A DNA stretch of 18,812 bases from Larix sibirica (taxonomy: Eukaryota > Streptophyta > Pinopsida > Pinales > Pinaceae), in contig NWUY0300018102.1 in assembly GCA_004151065.3 (NCBI GenBank), positions 40,548 through 59,359 of the forward strand, read 5' to 3'. The notes beneath the pieces were generated by a model, which was given only the letters and a program-made list of their open reading frames with translations, did not search any database and was not told where the DNA came from. A program made the translations under genes and the position numbers. Each line of letters starts with the position of its first letter. The first letter of the stretch is position 1. Of the stretch, positions 9,555 through 18,350 are shown piece after piece.

Positions 9555-10437
9555 TGATGTAACGAGGAAGGAAAATATAACTACCCATGTATTGTGCATT
9601 TGGGTTCTCACAACATAGATTACTCCCAACTAAAGGAAATAATAATACCAACAATCTCACACGAGGAAAAATGCAAAATACACAACATAATGCTCAAAAG
9701 GGTTTACTAATTCTCATGAAGTATATGACATATTACTAACACATTTTCTCTAAATTATCCCAGCCTTACAAAAGTCCACCCAACCTTCTCTTAGCTTCAT
9801 TTCCTTTCACAAATCTTACACACCACATACTCTTCGCTTCTACACATGATTTTCACTCTTGGACTCTTCTCCTTGATTATGATATCCACATCTTCAAGAA
9901 ATACTCTCGTTTGTACTCTTGATTCTCTAGAAACTAATCAATTAGGTTCCAATCCTCCTCTCTCTTACAATTAATTGCTTAGGTGCCAATCCTCTTCCTT
10001 CATCAACCAATCCCCGTTTTTGGGTTGTAACCTATTCTTTGTCTTCTATGGTCAACCCCAGTTTGTCAAGGATATTTTGTTCTAACTTAGAGCCAACCTT
10101 CTCCTCAAGACCAACCTTATCACCTTTGTGCTTCACTACTTTATCTCCCATCATGACTCTTGGGCTTCCAAAGATTTGAACTGTTGCCTTGGAATGGTTC
10201 ATCTTCCCATATTCTTGGCTTGATTTAATTTCCACCTCAATAACCTTTTGACTCCATATGCCTAACATCTCCTCTTCTCCTACACATAGAACTATTTAAC
10301 TTCCTATGTGCATATTATTTTTCACCCATAGCTTCTTTTGTCCACCACAATTATACTTGTCCCTCTATACTTGTCTCTCATTCTACATGTTCATTATATG
10401 ATATATTATTTATGTGACTACAAACTGATATTTATCA
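9555..10437 (-). repeat. Ty3/Gypsy 3' LTR (assembly copy 2)
   Basis: 883 bp from TGATGTAAC to TTATCA on the + strand, nearly identical to 6180-7062 and a diverged match to the 5' LTR at 13282-14145. In the contiguous part of the assembly this is the LTR joined to the rest of the element. Confidence 0.83.
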
Positions 10438-10448
10438 AACTCCCATTA
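10438..10448 (-). other. Polypurine tract (assembly copy 2)
   Basis: On the - strand AATGGGAGTT lies directly before the LTR start TGATAA, at the border between the integrase tail and the 3' LTR. This is the expected primer site for plus-strand synthesis. Confidence 0.6.
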
Positions 10449-10464
10449 CTAGAAGAATTGTGTT

Positions 10465-11640
10465 CCTTTGTGTGGACACCATCATTTTATTTTTCCATCA
10501 CAACCTTTCCTTTATGAAAGGCTTGAATTTTTTTATTATGGAATCCACTTACTCTCCACTTACTCCCTTATGATAACAATCCTTGATCAAATGCACCATC
10601 ATGAGTTCAACTTCTTAGAATATTTTAAATCTCCTCCCCATGTTTTTCTGCCCTTATTTCTGTCTTGTGTGACTCTCTCTCAAATTCTCTTAAACTTGTG
10701 CATGCACCTTCCTCATTTGTTCAACAAATATTTCTACTTCATTGTTTCTTTGTATACATCAAGAACAACTGCATATATCTACAATTTTGAAACGTGATAA
10801 TCATGTTGACCTACTCATTGTACTATTAAAAGAAAACTCAACTTTTGCCAAGAATTTATCACAATATTTTGGCCTACTTCCTAGCTGACATTTAGTTTTT
10901 TTTAAGAACCTCCTATTCATAAATTCAATTTATCCATATGTATGCAAATGGTATTGCTAAACTATATCACAAACTTGTTCCCAGACTCTTCCATAACGTC
11001 CTCTAGAAATAGATAAGAAATCTTGTGTCTTTTGTATAGGTACAAGTCTTTGACGATCCATGTATTCTCACAATTTGCTCGAGACATATCATTGCTCAAT
11101 AAGTTACGTAATTTGTATTTCTACAAGGAAATTAATGCACGATCTTGTAAAATTGATTAATCATGACAAACATTGAGCCATGTCCTCTTTGTATGGCAGT
11201 AAATCTTAGGGGAAAATCCATCGAGATTTCTTCCCATGGTACCCTGGGTATATGAATGAGGTATACAAAATTGTTTTGTTACTCACTCCCTTAACCACAT
11301 ATAAATTTGGAATTTCTAAACATATCTTCCAACTTTCATCGTCAATTTAGGCCAATCATATCTTTCTTTAAGAAATATTTGGGTTTTACTTTACTAAAGT
11401 GTTTTTCTAATCCCCCATCATGCATTTTTTTTATTAAGCTCTAACACAATGAAAATTTAATAATACACAATGCTATACCCTTCAACATATAAAATCATTG
11501 GAGAAATAATCCATTTCTTCCTTATGCTCTTCTCCATTGGATTTCTAGAATACTACATAATTTGCATGAAATAATTGTCTTGTGCATAGTTATTCTAGAT
11601 CGATTCAATTGCAACCAACTCATTCTTCATTGTATTGAAT
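10465..11640 (-). pseudogene. Ty3/Gypsy pre-integrase linker and integrase
   Basis: Integrase would insert the cDNA into the genome. From 11640 downward on the - strand one reads NTMKNELVAIESI (linker after RNase H in plant Gypsy polyproteins), MHDGGLEKHFSK at about 11426 (start of the zinc-binding N-terminal domain), EEISMDF near 11220 (family: PWEDISMDF, with the first catalytic Asp), GSMFVMINQFYKIV, and VRIHGSSKTCTYTKDTRF near 11050. Where the family has the second catalytic Asp (SDRDTKF), this copy has Thr. LAQVEFSFNSTM-like and FVEQMRKVHAQV blocks and the GPY/F-like KKFKPFIKE follow. FWR reads F-stop-R here (TAG), unlike copy 1. Stops and frameshifts throughout make it inactive. Confidence 0.85.
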
Positions 11641-11680
11641 ATTATTTTCCTCTTGATCAATGTTTTATCAACCTTATTCT

Positions 11681-11995
11681 CTTCCATCCTTGATGATATA
11701 TGTATTCTTCATCCCATCATGCATCAATCAAACTACTATGGTCTACGAAACAACTAGTGACATGCATCCATAGGGATCACATCACATAAATTTTTATCTC
11801 TTTACCCACCAATTTTAAAATATACTTTGCATTGATTAGTTACAATCACTTCATAACCTCCTTGGAAGCATAATAATTTATATGGCCGGTGATACTTATG
11901 TTGCACCAATCCTAGTTTCTTTACCATTTCAACTACCACCATGTTTTTTGTACTACTAGAATCAATAACAAATTTACAACACTTATATTAATATT
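11681..11995 (-). pseudogene. Ty3/Gypsy aspartic protease
   Basis: Retropepsin that would cleave the Gag-Pol polyprotein. The - strand gives CKFVIDSSSTKNMVVVEMV and KKLGLVQHKYHRPYKLL (near 11985-11890), then VTNQCKVYFKIGG and LCDVIPMDACH (near 11850-11760), matching plant Gypsy proteases. The active-site triplet is normally D-S/T-G; here it reads DSS, so the Gly is lost. Degraded remains of the usual 'GRPWQYDR...HDG' tail run to TYIIKDGRE near 11681. Upstream is the Gag zinc knuckle. Downstream, within about 40 bases, comes the pre-integrase linker, where a normal element has about 1.5 kb of reverse transcriptase and RNase H. Confidence 0.82.
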
Positions 11996-12099
11996 TACAC
12001 TTGATTATGAATATATTTCACCTCAACCACATGTGTTCCTTCAGTGTTTTCCACTGCATTGGCACATTCTTTCCTCTAAACATAATCAAGTCTTATCCT

Positions 12100-13152
12100 C
12101 TTTTTGTAGCTCTCATGACTATTGTATTATCTCCTAATATCCCTCTTTGGACTAATTGAGGTATGGCTTCATTATCTTATGTACCATATCTTCGTGGGAA
12201 ATCAAAGGATCCATGGCCTTTGTTTTCACATATGTGGCATTGAATCTTCCTTTTGTAGCGATCAATTTTTTTCCCTCAACTTTGCTATCCACCTCAAGCC
12301 TTGCTTGCACCTTTGCTTGATGCACTACCTTTATATCACTTAACTTCCTTCTCTTTGCATGCCTCCTTTATGCAATGTGATAAATCTATACTTCTGCTAC
12401 CTTGACCACCTCTTCCTCTATCGACATTCCTTTTGCTATGATTGCACACTTTCATTTCCTATGGTTTCAAATCTCATTGATAAGATTCTTCAATTGTAAT
12501 TTTGTTGTGCAAAGATCATATTGTCATTGATTGAAAATGTATTCCTATTCACATGCTTAGAGACTCTTTGGTTTTCGTCCTCATCATGATCTATGTAGAT
12601 GTAAATCATATTAAATTCCTTTATATACTCCTCCTATACACTTTGGTCTCTTTGTCGCAAGCTCTGCATATGTCTAAAAAACACTTGTTTATCCACTAGA
12701 AAACAATTATCTCTCAACTAAGACACCATCTTACTCCAAGTGCTTATTCTCTTCTTACTCTAACAAACTTACCCGCATTGCATAAAATCCCACCATATGG
12801 AAACATGGCCTATCAATCTATTCATTGCAAACTTCACCTTGCTTAGGTATTGTATCTTCTCATAATTAAAAAAAGTCTCCATTTTGAGAAGTTGATCCAC
12901 CGTTGCTTCTACTTTTAGAGCTCCATCATAGTGTGAAACTTTGACCTTGCCTCTCCCTCACTTGTCAAAAATATAATTAACTGGGCATCAACATCTACTT
13001 CTTGTCATGCATCTTATTCATCTTCATTCTCTAGTTTTGAAATGATGGCTTCAAGTTCTCCACTTAGCCATTTTTTATTAGAAGTCTTCAATTTTCCTTC
13101 TCTATTCTTGCAACTCTTGTTCTAGAACTATGATATCCCTTGTTCCTTCCAT
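12100..13152 (-). pseudogene. Ty3/Gypsy Gag with CCHC zinc knuckle, decayed
   Basis: Gag forms the virus-like particle of the retrotransposon. A plausible start is the - strand ATG at 13150-13152 (MEGTRDIIVLEQELQE, coiled-coil-like). After several stops come ALKVEATVDQLLKMETFFNY and IGHVSIWWDFM (near 12776-12930), the Trp-Trp signature of the retrotransposon Gag family. FRHMQSLRQRDQSV and EEYIKEFN follow near 12600-12680. At 12195-12240 CHICENKGHGSFDF is a CCHC knuckle (C-x2-C-x4-H-x4-C) whose last Cys has become Phe. The primer-binding site and 5' LTR lie just before the start, and the protease follows. The + strand frames at 12122-12343 and 13140-13391 are antisense or incidental. Confidence 0.82.
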
Positions 13153-13262
13153 GGTTTCAATCCTCACCTCGTAATTCCATAAATTTCCTTTTAATCATCT
13201 TTGATATCAAAAAATCTAATCACCAAAACTTCAATAACCTAAATATCACTCGATGTTCAACT

Positions 13263-13277
13263 TCGAATCTAATACCA
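13263..13277 (-). other. Primer-binding site, tRNA initiator-Met type
   Basis: On the - strand TGGTATTAGATTCGA lies four to seven bases after the end of the 5' LTR. It matches the usual plant primer-binding site TGGTATCAGA with one T for C in the first ten bases. This orients the element on the - strand and marks the inner border of the 5' LTR. Confidence 0.75.
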
Positions 13278-13281
13278 AAAA

Positions 13282-14145
13282 TAATGCAACAACAATATAC
13301 ACACTCAAGCCTTGTGTGCCTAGGTTCTCATTACATACGTTCCTTGTACCAAAAGGAAATAATTGAAACATCCATCTCACAAGAAACATAATACATATAT
13401 ACAACATATGCTCAAAAGTGTCTATTTATTGTCATTAAAGGAATACAATATTACTAGACATGTGCTCTTAATTAACTCGGGATTTAGAGTATGCTAGGAC
13501 CTTTCTAAACTTCACTTCCTTTCGTAGTCCAAACACCCCATGCATGCTTCTCTTATACACACTCTAAAATCTTTGACTCTTCTTGTTGGCTATAAGATCT
13601 ACTACTTCCAAAAATACTCTCTCTCCTTTGTACTCTTCCTTCTCTTACAACCAAGCACTTAGGTTGCAATCCTCTTATTTTATCGATGACTGCCCAATTT
13701 TTGGTTTGCAACCTCTTCTTTGTATTTTATGGTAAACTCTCACTTTATAAGGAATGATCTATTCGAACTTAGAGTTGATTTTCTCCTCAAGACCACTTGA
13801 TCACCTTCATGCCACACTACTTTAGCTTCCATTCCCATGGTTCTTTGGCTTCCAACAATCTTAATTACCTCCTTACAATGATTTACAATCCAATCTTCTT
13901 ATTCTTGACTTGACTTATTTATAATCTCAACAACCTTTAGCTTCTCTGCCATGGCTTCTCATCTTCTCCCACCCACACAATTAATCATCTTTCTACACAC
14001 TCACACAGTATTTTTGCTTGTTGCTTCTTCTATGTGCCACCATTATCCTTGCACTTTTACCCCTATATCTCATTTAATGCACTCACTGCATCAACCATCC
14101 TCTATGTTGCCACAAATTGACATTCATCTAGATGCTCTTGCATCA
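13282..14145 (-). repeat. Ty3/Gypsy 5' LTR
   Basis: About 864 bp. On the - strand it begins TGATGCAAGAGCATC (from 14145) and ends GTTGCATTA next to the primer-binding site. TGATGCAA at the start and TTGCATTA (originally perhaps TTGCATCA) at the end form near-perfect terminal inverted repeats. It is a diverged match of 9555-10437 with conserved short blocks in the same order. The first N-flanked 212-bp duplication begins inside it at 14106. Confidence 0.82.
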
Positions 14146-14317
14146 CCTAGTAAAATCATATGCCATTAGAGTTGTGATGTGAATTTATGTGTAAAAGAAA
14201 TTTGTATCCAAGCTTAAACACATTGTTTAATGGGCACCTCAAAATAACATGGCCAACATTTTTTGGTTTACTCATAGTAGTTATGATTACCATGAGTGAA
14301 ATTTAATTTCTAAAGAA
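14106..14317. repeat. Second contig-end overlap, copy 1 (212 bp)
   Basis: This 212-bp segment ends directly before the N at 14318 and is repeated at 14319-14530 with a single difference seen (gaatttatGtg against gaatttatAtg). It has the same geometry as the larger duplication and the same explanation, an unmerged contig overlap. Confidence 0.93.
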
Positions 14318-14318
14318 N
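14318..14318. other. Single-N contig junction
   Basis: The N follows ttctaaagaa and precedes gttgccacaaattgac, which also occurs at 14106. A 212-bp direct repeat abuts it on both sides. Confidence 0.95.
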
Positions 14319-14530
14319 GTTGCCACAAATTGACATTCATCTAGATGCTCTTGCATCACCTAGTAAAATCATATGCCATTAGAGTTGTGATGTGAATTTA
14401 TATGTAAAAGAAATTTGTATCCAAGCTTAAACACATTGTTTAATGGGCACCTCAAAATAACATGGCCAACATTTTTTGGTTTACTCATAGTAGTTATGAT
14501 TACCATGAGTGAAATTTAATTTCTAAAGAA
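14319..14530. repeat. Second contig-end overlap, copy 2 (212 bp)
   Basis: Duplicate of 14106-14317. It includes a second copy of the outer tip of the 5' LTR (to 14358) and about 170 bp of flanking DNA. Sequence continues without interruption past 14530. Confidence 0.93.
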
Positions 14531-14699
14531 TTCCTTTTGAGGAAGAGCTTAAGAATGATCCCACTAAGAAAAAAAAAAAACAGGTATCATATATCTATTA
14601 TTAAAAATAAGCTAGATCACTAAATGCCAAAACCCAAGATAGGATTGGAGATACACATAATAACGCAATATTATATTAATAAAATACTTGCATGATTAT
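14531..14699. other. Short non-coding stretch
   Basis: AT-rich with a twelve-A run near 14569-14580. Nothing recognised. Confidence 0.6.
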
Positions 14700-15618
14700 A
14701 ATGAGATTCACCTGTCTAATAATAGCATTTCCACTGCCCAATAATTAAAAGATGCATTTTTTAACAAATGGGCAGAAAGCAGTTCTATGCTCCTATACAT
14801 TCGCAGTCTCGACCTCCAGATTATTAAGACATTGATTTAGAAGATAACAAAGGAGCATCTCCTGGTTGCAGCGACAACCATCCACTACAGGGACACTATT
14901 CCCCTCATCTGTAAGCGATAAATTGAACATGCTGAGAGGAAGATTTGGAATGATATTGAGGTTCTACATGAAGTGGATGAAATGCAAGCCCTGGCTAACT
15001 TGAATCCGGATCATGGCTATTATTGGGTGGTACAAGCCCTGTATGAATGCTCTTTGGTCACCTTCTAAATGGGGAAGGTCTTGTTGGGGCAGGTTCTGGT
15101 GGACCATTGCACTGAGAAGAGCTAGTTGGAAGAGGAACTGAAAATTCTGAAAAAATTGGAGGCCGACTCGGACATTCTCAATTCCAACTTGAACTCCTTG
15201 GGACGCCATCTAGGGGTGGAGTTCATCTTGCGCATTTCTCCAAGTAAGTAGATAGACGACACAAACGCTCAAAATATGGACTTGGAGGATGAGGAGTTGG
15301 GTAGTGAGGTCTTTTGAGTTGGTGCTACTTACTATGCAACATATGAATGGATTCATAATCCAGGCAATACAAAGAAGAGAATTTGTATGAGAGGCTGCTC
15401 TTTCTGCACTGGGTCACCAAAAGGCTCCAAAAAGATATTCTAATGGACATAGATGAGGAAATAAAGCAGCTGAAACAAAGGTTGGAATCTCTCAACAACC
15501 AGAGGACCATCAACAAAATTATGGCAATGAAAATGTGTATTTTAGCAAAGCATATGGACCTGGAGGCTTGGAACTTGACCTCTCTTCCAAGGAACTCTCC
15601 TGAAGTTCTATGGTTATA
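14700..15618 (+). pseudogene. Decayed reading frame of about 300 codons, family not recognised
   Basis: Frame 3 from about 14700 reads as protein-like sequence (KDAFFNKWAESSSMLLYIRS, HLLVAATTIHYRDTIPLICK, EADSDILNSNLNSLGRHLGV), interrupted only by isolated stops. A shift near 15350 leads into frame 2 (YERLLFLHWVTKRLQKDIL, IKQLKQRLESLNNQ), ending at 15618. GC content is visibly higher than in the neighbours. Charged Glu/Lys/Leu-rich parts suggest coiled coils. The stops I checked in the first part each lie at a codon that one C-to-T change could have made from CAA, CAG or CGA. It could be a retroelement Gag-like or accessory protein, or a dead host gene; I see no diagnostic motif and assign no function. 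Confidence 0.55.
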
Positions 15619-16079
15619 GATGACGAAGAAGAACCTCTGTTCAAATAGTAGGTCCCCGACTTGGTGGTTGTCTCATGTTTTTTGTTTAATAGTTATAAAT
15701 TGTTTTTCAATCCATTCCAAAAGACAATATAGTAGCTATTAGTTCTAGTAGGAATTTGGCTTTAAGCATACAATGTAGAATGTATTTGGTTAACTGGTAC
15801 TCAAAGGTCAGCAGGAATTTTGTATTGTATATAAGGTATATTAGACCCTCTTCTTCAACTTGATCTCCTCCAGAGGCAGGCTGTAGATGTTTTTTGTTTT
15901 CTTTTTTGTGTAATCTCCTTGGTTTATTGATAATAGGAGGACTCCTTTCTTATTGACAAAAAACAACACTATTGTATTAAATTTTGGATTCAAAGTGTGT
16001 AGACGTTTATAGCTGGTATCGACATTCCACCCATCATTAAGGTCTATTGAAAGCTAAATGTGAGATGGAAAGAATGGGG
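15619..16079. other. Non-coding flank of the decayed frame
   Basis: A TATA-like word (tgtatataagg) lies at about 15825-15835, followed by a pyrimidine-rich stretch (accctcttcttcaacttgat) and T-rich sequence. This would fit an LTR or promoter downstream of the decayed frame, but no matching second LTR was found in the window, so it stays unassigned. Confidence 0.35.
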
Positions 16080-16519
16080 ATCTTGGTAAGCTATATACAA
16101 AGATAAAATGTCACCGTTAAAGATTAGCTGAAAGAAAATATTGGATTAAAGATGTTAAAAGAGTTTAAAACGAGTTAACAAAAAAGAAAAAGATAATTGG
16201 AGGGTGGAGTAAAAAAATCATAATAAAGAACTAAAATGGTTACAAGATGATGACAAGAGAGATGTGATACTAGTAAGGTAAATTAATATAAATAATAATA
16301 ATGATAATTGGGGGTTAAAAGAGATAACAATGGAGGTTGGTTTATCAAAGGACAAGTTAAGGAGACTAGATGAGGGTAATGATGCAAGAAATAATGAGAT
16401 TGAAGTTAAGAAGAACTAATATTGAGAGGGGAAGTAGGGAGTGATGAAATACATGATTAAGGTTAAGTATATTATGAGAAGTAAAAACAATGGATGATAT
16501 ATTTCCAAGATTGGCCTGG
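16080..16519. other. Purine-rich non-coding stretch, possible PLE 3' untranslated region
   Basis: On the + strand this is rich in A and G with a short aataataataat run near 16290. On the - strand it directly follows the GIY-YIG domain of the Penelope-like element, so it may be that element's 3' untranslated region. No element end or target-site duplication could be identified. Confidence 0.4.
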
Positions 16520-16529
16520 TTTGTATACA

Positions 16530-16800
16530 TCATCCAGATAAAAATTGTTGGGATGTTATTCAATTTCGAGGGTTTCATGAATGAGGTGAGTCGAGTGATG
16601 CAAGGTTGGTGCTAGGATTTTGGTTTGATTGAAGTAAATAAGGTGCTTGGTGTTGTAGCAATGTTCATCAATGGTATATTTGGAGAGATGGTTATGAAAA
16701 ATATCAACTATATGTTCTTTAAGGCAGGTTTATATAGCCTTGCTTGTTTGATTGATGTAGGATTTTCCATAGAAGCAAGCGATGTTATACACACCTTGGG
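16530..16800 (-). pseudogene. PLE GIY-YIG endonuclease domain
   Basis: This domain would nick target DNA during PLE insertion. The - strand reads GVYNIACFYGKSYINQTSK (16797 downward). GVY at about 16789-16797 stands for 'GIY' and SYIN at 16751-16762 for 'YIG', with the Gly replaced by Asn. After one stop come CLKEHIVDIFHNHLSK, EHCYNTKHLIYFNQTKIL, HLIHETLEIE with the probable metal-binding Glu, and NNFYLDDVYKPGQSWK. This order fits PLE endonucleases. It lies in a different frame from the end of the RT, so RT and endonuclease can no longer be made as one protein. The + strand frame at 16625-16840 is antisense to it. Confidence 0.85.
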
Positions 16801-16853
16801 TTTGAAGAGGGTCATATTTGTATTTGACACTTCTAAATAACTATTTGAGAGTT

Positions 16854-18350
16854 CTATGAGGCTTGAATAGAGTTTTGATTTTCTTGTTTTGCTAAGATTT
16901 TGGTGATGTGATCTATGATTATGTGAATGTAAGGGAGGGAATTTAGAGATATGGGAAGGTTATTGGGGATGGATGGCTTGAGTTTGGGATGGAGGACATA
17001 ATAAAAAGATGTGTTAATCTGGATTATGGAATAGCCATTGGCTAGGAGGGCTTTAGTGTTGTGGGTTATTTCAATTTGGAGATGATGGAGGTTAGATATG
17101 TGAATAGATCTAGATATGAGGGTCTTTAGAAGCACATATGTTTTAGTAGGGTGGTGATGGAATTAGGCATGAAGGTATCTATCAGTGTGGGTTTTCTTAA
17201 TATAAAATTTGTGAGATAGGGATCCATTAGGTTGATGGGTAATGAGGACATATTGATGGATTTACATAGTAATGAATTGAATAGGAGGAGAAATGTTATT
17301 TAAATGATTTTGAAAAGAACCAAGGGTAGATAGACCAAGAGGCCAAACAACAAAGGTATCATCAATGAATCAGAACCAACATTTGGGTTTTATATGGAAG
17401 TTGTTAAGAGTTATAGAATCAAAGTTTTCCATGAATATATAATTAGTAACTACTGGGGAGAGGGATAAGCCCATGGCAGTGCCTTTAGTTTGCTCATAGA
17501 ATTTTCCCTTAAAACTAAAGAAAGTAGAGTTTACGAAAATTTTGATGAGATTTAGCGTTTCCGGATCCACTATATTGACAATTAGATTAAGAGCCCCAAG
17601 GGTAGGTATTTTAGTGTATAAGGACACCACATCAAAGCTTACCAAAAGGTATTCTTCTTCAAGGTGAAAGTCAATAATTTTGTGAATGAAATATGTAGAA
17701 TCTTTTATGTATGAGGAAGTTTGGCCAGTGAAAGGAAGAAGTTTGTCAGTTAAGAATCTAGCTAAGGCGTATTTGGGGGCTCATGTGGGGCTAATAATAG
17801 GCTTAAGGGGGATATCTTATTATGGATCTCGGGTTGTCCATAGACTTTAGGGTATTGAGGATTGTGGGAGAGAATACATTTTTTAGTGGATGGATCAAAA
17901 GAGGACGATTTGATAGCCTGGGTAACAAGGTTAGATATTTTGTTAAGGATATTTCATGAGAGAGGTTTATAAGAAGATGAATATGGATAATCAATTAACT
18001 TAGCTTTGTAATCAAAGGTGTTCATAATTACAGAGGTGTTACCCTTGTCATCTTTAAGAATGACAATGTGAGGGTTGTCATTGAGAAGACAGAGGGAATA
18101 TAATTGATATTTGGAGAGATTAGGTTTGAGGAGATTCCCCTAGTGAAGATGTGAGTGTAGTCCTATATAGTTTCTTAGGATTTGTGAAGGGGAAGGTTCT
18201 GGGTTATGGCCTCAATTGAGCAAAAAAAAATTGAAGGGAATGTGGTGAGGAACAACGGAGAAATTGAAACATTTTTGAAGTAGATAGAGGGAATGAGAGT
18301 CTAACTCAAAGGAAGAGAGATTAATGATAGTAGAGGAGGAGAAAAAAGAT
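16854..18350 (-). pseudogene. PLE reverse transcriptase
   Basis: The Penelope RT is related to telomerase. Reading downward on the - strand: NLSSFELDS and LLQKCFNF (near 18330-18250), typical of the PLE N-terminal region; HIVILKDDKGNTSVIMNTFD (near 18073-18010); VYGQPEIHN (near 17850); then VSFDVVSLYTKIP at 17645, FKGKFYEQTKGTAMGLSLSP, and the catalytic FIDD at 17358-17369 in WF-stop-FIDDTFVVWP. The TGA at 17370-17372 could be a CGA Arg codon after one C-to-T change. The C-terminal part has IKKTHTDRYLHA (near 17170; family KPTHTDRYLH) and LLKTLISRSIHISNLHHLQI, ending at 16854. The catalytic Asp pair is intact, but several stops and shifts inactivate the gene. Confidence 0.87.

Larger units (their letters stand above)
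7825..11199. repeat. Contig-end overlap, copy 2
   Basis: This 3375-bp stretch matches 4451-7823. The offset is 3374 at the left end and 3376 at the right end because of small indels. Copy 2 continues without interruption past 11199 into the rest of the Gypsy element, while copy 1 breaks at the N, so copy 2 is the useful one for reading the integrase. Confidence 0.92.
9555..14145 (-). mobile_element. Degenerate Ty3/Gypsy LTR retrotransposon lacking reverse transcriptase
   Basis: About 4.6 kb on the - strand. In element order: 5' LTR (13282-14145), primer-binding site, Gag with zinc knuckle, protease, pre-integrase linker, integrase, polypurine tract, 3' LTR (9555-10437). Protease before integrase, together with a GPY/F-like tail, assigns it to Ty3/Gypsy. 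Reverse transcriptase and RNase H are absent. The LTR tips are close to TGATGCAA...TTGCATCA inverted repeats, and ccaag (9550-9554) and cctag (14146-14150) may be a mutated 5-bp target-site duplication. The large LTR divergence and many stops make it old. Its left part is also present as assembly copy 1 (6180-7823). Confidence 0.85.

Noticed and set aside
4451-11199. Biological tandem duplication or nested second insertion of LINE plus LTR element
   Set aside because: Both copies end exactly at a single N, and the same pattern recurs at 14318, which is the mark of unmerged contigs.
13140-13391. 83-codon + strand frame
   Set aside because: It spans the start of Gag, the primer-binding site and the end of the 5' LTR on the opposite strand; incidental.
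15820-15960. LTR or viral-type promoter around tgtatataagg
   Set aside because: A TATA-like word and pyrimidine-rich tract alone are not enough; no second LTR copy or coding link was found.
16625-16840. 71-codon + strand frame
   Set aside because: It is antisense to the GIY-YIG domain of the Penelope-like element.
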